The position numbers and the translations under genes were made by a program. A stretch of 10,286 nucleotides of DNA, taken from assembly GCA_028824575.1 (NCBI GenBank), contig JAPPDN010000758.1:1-10286 (forward strand), given 5' to 3'. Numbering within the stretch: the first letter of the stretch is position 1; each line of letters opens with the position of its first letter. The stretch comes from Candidatus Poribacteria bacterium. Its GTDB lineage: Bacteria > Poribacteria > WGA-4E > WGA-3G. Below are positions 6,599 to 10,286 of the stretch, piece after piece. The notes beneath the pieces were generated by a model. The model was not told where the DNA came from. It did no database searches and was given only the letters and a program-made list of their open reading frames with translations.

Positions 6599-7039
6599 AT
6601 GTTGCGAAAACATCGGCAGGTTCTCATCTTACTCGTGGGGCTATTGTACGTCTATTCGGTGTGCCCACTCCTCTGTGCGACTTTTGAACAAAAGTTCTGC
6701 CATGATGTGTCTCAGGGAATGCTGAGTGGAGATACCGGCACCCGCGGAATTTGCTGCCAAAACACTAAAACAGACACAGCGGGTGAAGCCGAAAATCCAT
6801 CAGGAAGTGATAAATCGTGCTGCTCAAGTAATTTAGAACTTGTTCTTCCAGACACCAGACATAACACCCCCGAAGTCCGTGAATTAATTGGGCAGTCTCT
6901 GGTCTCGATTCTTCCGATCTCGGCGACTTTACTTGTTGCCCCCGAAGAATCTTTTAAGACTTCTTCCGTCCCTTTAGTTTCTACACTTTTCCCCGATCAT
7001 CCTCTAACCCGTAGAGGACCTCCATTTGTCCAGTGCTAA
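6599..7039 (+). CDS. Small exported cysteine-rich protein, unknown function
   Basis: The 146-residue product has a basic start (MLRKHRQ) and a hydrophobic core (VLILLVGLLYVYSVCPLLCA), so it is exported; C22 or C26 could also be a lipidation site, although neither fits a lipobox well. The mature part is about 115 residues and holds isolated cysteines (C34, C146) and two Cys-Cys pairs (C52-C53, C74-C75). The C-terminus is unusual: LTRRGPPFVQC, with cysteine as the last residue. This pattern suggests disulfide bonding or soft-metal binding, but I recognise no family. A GGAG ribosome site lies 11 bases upstream of the ATG, with the duplicated promoter before it. It precedes the beta-barrel, His-rich and FMN-binding-like genes and may serve the same surface system, although a palindrome at 7160-7195 separates it from them. 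Confidence 0.75.
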   Translation: MLRKHRQVLILLVGLLYVYSVCPLLCATFEQKFCHDVSQGMLSGDTGTRGICCQNTKTDTAGEAENPSGSDKSCCSSNLELVLPDTRHNTPEVRELIGQSLVSILPISATLLVAPEESFKTSSVPLVSTLFPDHPLTRRGPPFVQC

Positions 7040-7159
7040 GTGAATTCCGCGAGGCGTTCTTTAAGCACTCGTCTATCCTTTGCTTTCACACTTTTACTTA
7101 ACATATCGTTTCCTGAGCTTTCTTTTCCTGAAGGTTTGTGTCAGAGACAGTCAATGGAT

Positions 7160-7203
7160 TTGTAACGCGAGATCTTATATCTCGCTGCGTTACAATACTT
7201 TTT
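7160..7203 (+). terminator. Long palindrome followed by T-run (terminator, attenuator or REP-like repeat)
   Basis: TTGTAACGC (7160-7168) pairs perfectly with GCGTTACAA (7187-7195). Inside, GAGAT (7169-7173) pairs with ATCTC (7179-7183), leaving a 3-base bulge on the 3' side and a 5-base loop. Five T residues follow at 7199-7203. This is a fair intrinsic terminator for the Cys-rich gene, but it also lies only 18 bases before the barrel gene start and could act as an attenuator. The near-symmetrical arms also resemble dispersed repeat elements. The preceding 120 bases (7040-7159) are pyrimidine-rich and show nothing else. Confidence 0.5.
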
Positions 7204-7220
7204 GGATGGTATAAAAAATT

Positions 7221-8267
7221 ATGAAAATACGTTTGCTTTTACACGCGATACTACTCAATTGGGTTTTTATCTCTTTCGGATTCGCACAAGAAAGTTGTCC
7301 GGCGTGAAGTAACCCTGTCTTGCCGCCGAGCGGGATAGGTGAAGTCAGTTTGGCTTCAAAAGAGATAAATCAATTTCGAGTAAATGTCAATATGTTGGTC
7401 TCCCCTGATGCACAAGGTGGGCATCTTGAAACACGAGGACTTTCACTAACAGGTAAAGTAGTGGATGCCCCTTTACATAGGCACCACGTAGCATTAAGTA
7501 CTTACCGGACGGATATTGGATTGCAATACTTGCTGAGTGATCGGTGGATGTTGCAGGCGAACATTCCGTATGCCGTCAAAAACCAGGACGCAAGTATTGA
7601 GTGGATTGACCCGGTGAGCCCTGAAGAGGAACAAGCCATCTTGCGGAGTAGGGACATCCATCATCGAGATGAAACCTATGCTGGACTCGCGGATTCAGAT
7701 CTGTTTTTAGGTTATACATTTCGTAGACTCTTTAAAATGGATGACATTTTATTTGCTCGGTTCGGTACAACAATTCCAACCGGCAAAACAGAGGAAAACC
7801 CGTGGAAACTTGGGGATGAAGGTATGAAACACCTCCATATTCAGTTCGGCACGGGGACCTTTAACCCGATTGCCAATTTGCAGTACAGTCTACCGCTCTA
7901 TCAAGGTCTGACGATCACTGCTTCCACACGTGGGACCTTTCCGGTCTATGAAAATAGCAAAACTTATCGAGGCCCAGTGGAATTAACCTATACGGCTGGC
8001 TTTAGATATCGCCTCTTCGATTGGTTTTCATTTAACGGAAATTACCTCGGATTTTATCAATCCGCTGCTGCTTGGGCTGGAGAGCGCGATATTAATACCG
8101 GGCTGCGTTACACCATGGCAGCACTGGGTATGTCCTTGGCAATACCCAATGACATTTCCGTGACCGCTAACGTCATGTTTCCACTGACGCAAGATACCCT
8201 ATATGATGAAGGCGATGCGATTGAATTTGGGACTTTGGTTTCTTTAGCGACATCCTATACATTTTGA
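7221..8267 (+). CDS. Predicted outer-membrane beta-barrel protein with in-frame TGA (candidate selenoprotein)
   Basis: From ATG 7221 the frame reads a clean signal peptide (MKIRLLLHAILLNWVFISFGFA, cleavage before QES) and then C26-P-A-TGA-S-N-P at codon 29 (TGA at 7305-7307). It stays open for another 319 codons to TGA at 8265. The main part has alternating beta-strand patterns (YRTDIGLQYLLSDRWMLQANIPYA), a PTGKT segment at about 187-191 typical of MetA-type putative outer-membrane transporters, and a C-terminal YTF with the final Phe used in barrel assembly. Starting downstream of the TGA (TTG 7320 or ATG 7392) would lose the signal peptide, which makes no sense for a barrel. If TGA encodes selenocysteine the product is 348 residues with a CxxU motif at the mature N-terminus. 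A stem-loop just downstream supports this. Alternatives are a nonsense mutation or a base-call error (TGC/TGT to TGA). The ribosome site (GGATGG, 11 bases upstream) is weak. Confidence 0.72.
7314..7339 (+). promoter_or_regulatory. SECIS-like stem-loop just after the in-frame TGA
   Basis: CCTGTCTTGC (7314-7323) pairs with GCGGGATAGG (7330-7339) to give a continuous 10-bp stem with three G-U wobbles and a 6-base loop CGCCGA. The stem begins 6 bases after the TGA and the loop begins 16 bases after it, with G at loop position 2. As I recall them, bacterial SECIS elements lie within the coding region with the loop about 16-37 bases after UGA and a G among the first two loop bases, so this fits at the near edge. 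A hairpin of this size can arise by chance. Confidence 0.45.
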
Positions 8268-8285
8268 TTTAATGGAGGTACAATA

Positions 8286-9326
8286 ATGCAATCCCGGAAT
8301 TTCCCGTTTTTTTTTATTTTTCGTGTTATGGCGAAATTTGAAACTCTATATTGCATAATGGTAATAGCTGTTGGCGTGCTGTTTCTTGTTGAAGTTGGTT
8401 TCGCTGAGGAGCATGGGGACCACGATGCCCATCGAATGCACAGTACCTCATCTCTCAATGTTATGCTTCATACTGAACCACAAACTGTTCAAGCAGGAAC
8501 ATCGGCGACACTCACGTTTCACCTCACCGATGCCAAAGGTGAACCGGTTACTGACCTCATGGTACATCATGGGCGTGTCCTACATGTATTGATCGTCAGT
8601 GAGGATTTACGAATCATCGGTCATATTCACCCCGAGGATTTTGAATCCCGCGACATTATGATGGAATTGGAGGGTATGTATACCGTCCACTTTACATTCC
8701 CTGCAGCAGGAAAATACATCCTTGCAGTTGATGTAATGACCGCGGATGCCGAATTCGCGAAGTCCTTATATGTAGAGGTCGCGGGTGATGAAAAATTAGC
8801 GGATGCAGTGCAGGATTTCCGCCGTGAAAAAGTTGTTTTCGGTTATACTGACGAAGGCGGTGATAGGTATACAAAGGCGGTTTCTTTAACCGATGGAGAA
8901 GGTGCTTCTACGTATCAGGCGAAAATGGAGGCACCAGATCGGATTAAAGCGGGTGAAATGGTTCACATTACCTATCACTTTTCGCAGGACGGAAAACCGC
9001 TTACAGATCTCGTTCCATTCTTGGATGCACCGATGCATTTTGCTATCGTCAGCACACGCTTCGACGGTGTCCTACATACACACGGGACGGTTCCTGGCAG
9101 TGAAGATGCCAGCAAGATGGTGAAGAAAGATCCGCATGCCGGACATAAAAGAAAAAAAGCACCTGTGGCTGGGCATCAGCATCAGGGCATCACGCCGGAG
9201 AAATTTGGTCCGACTGTGATGCTCATGACAACATTTCCCGAAGCTGGCGTTTATCGGATCTTTGGACAACTGAAGCATGCCGATCAAATCCTATGGCCCA
9301 GTTTCATGGTTAAAGTTGAAAAATAG
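8286..9326 (+). CDS. Exported His-rich protein with two YtkA/FixH-like domains, probable metal binding
   Basis: The 346-residue product has a long n-region and a hydrophobic core (TLYCIMVIAVGVLFLVEVGFA) with cleavage near A40, leaving a His-rich mature start (EEHGDHDAHRMH). Two copies of a beta-sandwich-like unit follow, at about 60-165 and 212-344. Each has a Gly-x-Pro-Val/Leu-Thr-Asp-Leu segment, then H-x-x-IVS (H100, H251), then H-x-H (H113/H115 in GHIHP, H264/H266 in LHTHG), and ends with an F-P-x-A-G-x-Y strand. A second His-rich linker lies at 284-299 (HAGHKRKK, GHQHQ). The pattern suggests copper or similar metal binding in the periplasm. GGAGG lies 7 bases before ATG 8286, which fixes the start. 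It is 18 bases after the barrel gene stop and in the same frame, so the two are co-transcribed. The exact role is unknown. Confidence 0.85.
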   Translation: MQSRNFPFFFIFRVMAKFETLYCIMVIAVGVLFLVEVGFAEEHGDHDAHRMHSTSSLNVMLHTEPQTVQAGTSATLTFHLTDAKGEPVTDLMVHHGRVLHVLIVSEDLRIIGHIHPEDFESRDIMMELEGMYTVHFTFPAAGKYILAVDVMTADAEFAKSLYVEVAGDEKLADAVQDFRREKVVFGYTDEGGDRYTKAVSLTDGEGASTYQAKMEAPDRIKAGEMVHITYHFSQDGKPLTDLVPFLDAPMHFAIVSTRFDGVLHTHGTVPGSEDASKMVKKDPHAGHKRKKAPVAGHQHQGITPEKFGPTVMLMTTFPEAGVYRIFGQLKHADQILWPSFMVKVEK

Positions 9327-9334
9327 AATAAATC

Positions 9335-9364
9335 TGCTGTCGCAACATACATGTTCTGGCAGCA
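9335..9364 (+). other. Intercistronic hairpin
   Basis: TGCTGTCG (9335-9342) pairs with TGGCAGCA (9357-9364), followed by a C-C mismatch, then AACA (9344-9347) with TGTT (9352-9355) around the loop TACA. No U-tract follows, so it is unlikely to terminate. It may be an RNA processing or stability element between the His-rich gene and the next gene. Confidence 0.4.
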
Positions 9365-9390
9365 ACATCTTCGTAGTAAGGAGATTACAG

Positions 9391-10286
9391 ATGTTTATCC
9401 AAATCTACCGTCAGCCTCGGACGCGTGTTTTATTGGCACTCATCTTTTTGATGATGAGTACACCACTACTTGGTATCGCGCATGAAACGGAATGGCCCGG
9501 TCAAAAATTAGCGGCTATCTTTCCAAAGGCGAAGAAATTCGTTCAGCGGAGTGCTGTACTCACCCCCGAAAAGATTACTACGATTGAGAAAGAGCTTGGA
9601 ACGGAACTTCGAGCGGAAGACCTAAAACCAATTTTTTACATCCCGCTTAATGACAAAAAGAAGCCGATGGGCTTGGTTTTTTTCTCTGATATCAAAGGAC
9701 CGCGTGGGGTCATTGAAGGTGCTGTCGGACTGGATATGAAGGGGAAAGTCGTGAAAGTGGCAATCTATGAACACAAGGAAACAGATGCAATTGCAGATGA
9801 AAAGTTTCTCAAGCAATTCATCGGTATGGGTATAGATGATACTTTTAAGGTTGGAGAAGGTGTTGAGGCTATTGACGGACACGAGGCTGCTTCAAATGCT
9901 GTCGCTTTGATTCCGAAAAAGACATTGGTGATGAGTTATGCGCTCTTCCTCAAACGGAAGCCGAAGGCTGATACCGAAAAAACGCCTGAGCCCAATACTC
10001 CAGAAGAGGTGCCTGAAGAAGAAGATATGCCTGAAGTCGAAGATTTGAAAGCCCTCATGATGTTGATGATAGATGACTATTTCGTGGTTGTTGACTATTT
10101 TGATGACAAAGAGACGAAAACAAAAGCCGTTGCAGCCGCGAAACGACTCGCTAAATATGCAAAGAGCATCTCGAATTTTGAGCCGCCGAAGAACGCAGAT
10201 CAGACAGAAGAATATGTCTATTTGCAAGACAAATTTAGCGAGACGCTCTTGAAATTTGCCGAAGCACTTGAGAAAGAAGGAGTACC
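9391..10286 (+). CDS. Exported protein with FMN-binding-like domain, flavin-accepting Thr replaced; 3' end beyond window
   Basis: The visible 298 residues begin with a signal peptide (hydrophobic VLLALIFLMMSTPLLGIA, cleavage near residue 30). Residues about 40-188 resemble the FMN-binding domain of RnfG/NqrC/NosR: VIEGAVGLDMKGKVVKVAIYEHKET (H128, T131, like the H-x-E-T segment of RnfG), then VEAIDGHEAASNAV at 158-171. The latter aligns without gaps to the V-D-A-I-S/T-G-A-T-x-S-S-x-A-V flavinylation motif. The Thr that carries FMN in the family is Glu165 here, so covalent flavin attachment is not expected. An acidic Pro/Glu linker (about 195-218) is followed by helices (about 219-262 and 274-295) that look like a four-helix-bundle domain, perhaps cytochrome c'-like. 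Any CxxCH haem site would lie past the window edge. GGAG lies 7 bases upstream of the ATG. It is the last visible gene of the plus run. Confidence 0.8.
   Translation, partial: MFIQIYRQPRTRVLLALIFLMMSTPLLGIAHETEWPGQKLAAIFPKAKKFVQRSAVLTPEKITTIEKELGTELRAEDLKPIFYIPLNDKKKPMGLVFFSDIKGPRGVIEGAVGLDMKGKVVKVAIYEHKETDAIADEKFLKQFIGMGIDDTFKVGEGVEAIDGHEAASNAVALIPKKTLVMSYALFLKRKPKADTEKTPEPNTPEEVPEEEDMPEVEDLKALMMLMIDDYFVVVDYFDDKETKTKAVAAAKRLAKYAKSISNFEPPKNADQTEEYVYLQDKFSETLLKFAEALEKEGV

Noticed and set aside
6510..6725. A 71-codon plus-strand frame starting in the promoter region
   Set aside because: It overlaps the TATAAT box and the Cys-rich gene in another frame and has no ribosome site.
7320..8267. Starting the barrel gene at TTG 7320 or ATG 7392, after the TGA
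   Set aside because: Either start would discard a well-formed signal peptide in the same frame and leave an outer-membrane barrel with no means of export; no ribosome site precedes them.
9892..10227. A 111-codon open frame on the minus strand
   Set aside because: It is antisense to the FMN-binding-like gene, which has a signal peptide, ribosome site and domain match; the minus frame has no signal or recognisable motif.

Overview
The window looks like chromosome from a Gram-negative (diderm) bacterium. Nearly every gene carries a Sec, Tat or lipoprotein export signal, and one product is a predicted outer-membrane beta-barrel ending in the C-terminal Phe typical of such proteins. Base composition is moderate, mid-40s % GC by eye. 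The mix of a bacterial serpin, a YfbK-type VWA lipoprotein, MsrP and small dispersed inverted repeats reminds me of Candidatus Poribacteria, but that is an impression. No rRNA, tRNA or ribosomal protein gene is present to fix the taxonomy.

Positions 1-6150 hold a compact minus-strand run, read from right to left: msrP (Tat-exported molybdopterin protein-methionine-sulfoxide reductase), a serpin lipoprotein, a YfbK-like VWA lipoprotein, a signal-peptide-bearing HExxH metallopeptidase anchored by a C-terminal membrane helix, a secreted calcineurin-like phosphoesterase, and the start of a TPR protein cut by the window edge. Gaps are mostly 5-15 bases. Two are larger. The 150-base serpin/VWA gap holds a damaged second copy of the msrP 3' end. 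The 93-base VWA/peptidase gap is almost filled by an 80-bp inverted-repeat (MITE-like) element. The run looks like an envelope maintenance or protein quality unit: oxidised-protein repair, a protease inhibitor, a protease, a binding lipoprotein and a phosphoesterase.

Positions 6151-6598 are a divergent intergenic region. It has a likely minus promoter for msrP (TTGACA, 16-bp spacer, TAACAT), a duplicated plus-strand promoter unit with two TATAAT boxes exactly 50 bp apart, and two protein-like short open segments on the minus strand.

Positions 6599-10286 are a plus-strand run: a small exported Cys-rich protein, a strong palindrome, a predicted outer-membrane beta-barrel gene, a His-rich exported protein with two copies of an H-x-IVS...H-x-H domain, and a truncated exported protein with an FMN-binding-like domain. 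The barrel gene is the most notable object in the window. Its reading frame, starting with a clean signal peptide at 7221, is interrupted at codon 29 by TGA, giving Cys-Pro-Ala-TGA-Ser-Asn-Pro. A 10-bp stem with a 6-base loop begins 6 bases after that TGA. This fits a selenocysteine codon in a CxxU redox or metal motif. The same gene ends at a second TGA that must act as a stop, which argues against general UGA recoding. The plus run looks like a cell-surface metal-handling or redox system, but no substrate can be named from sequence alone.
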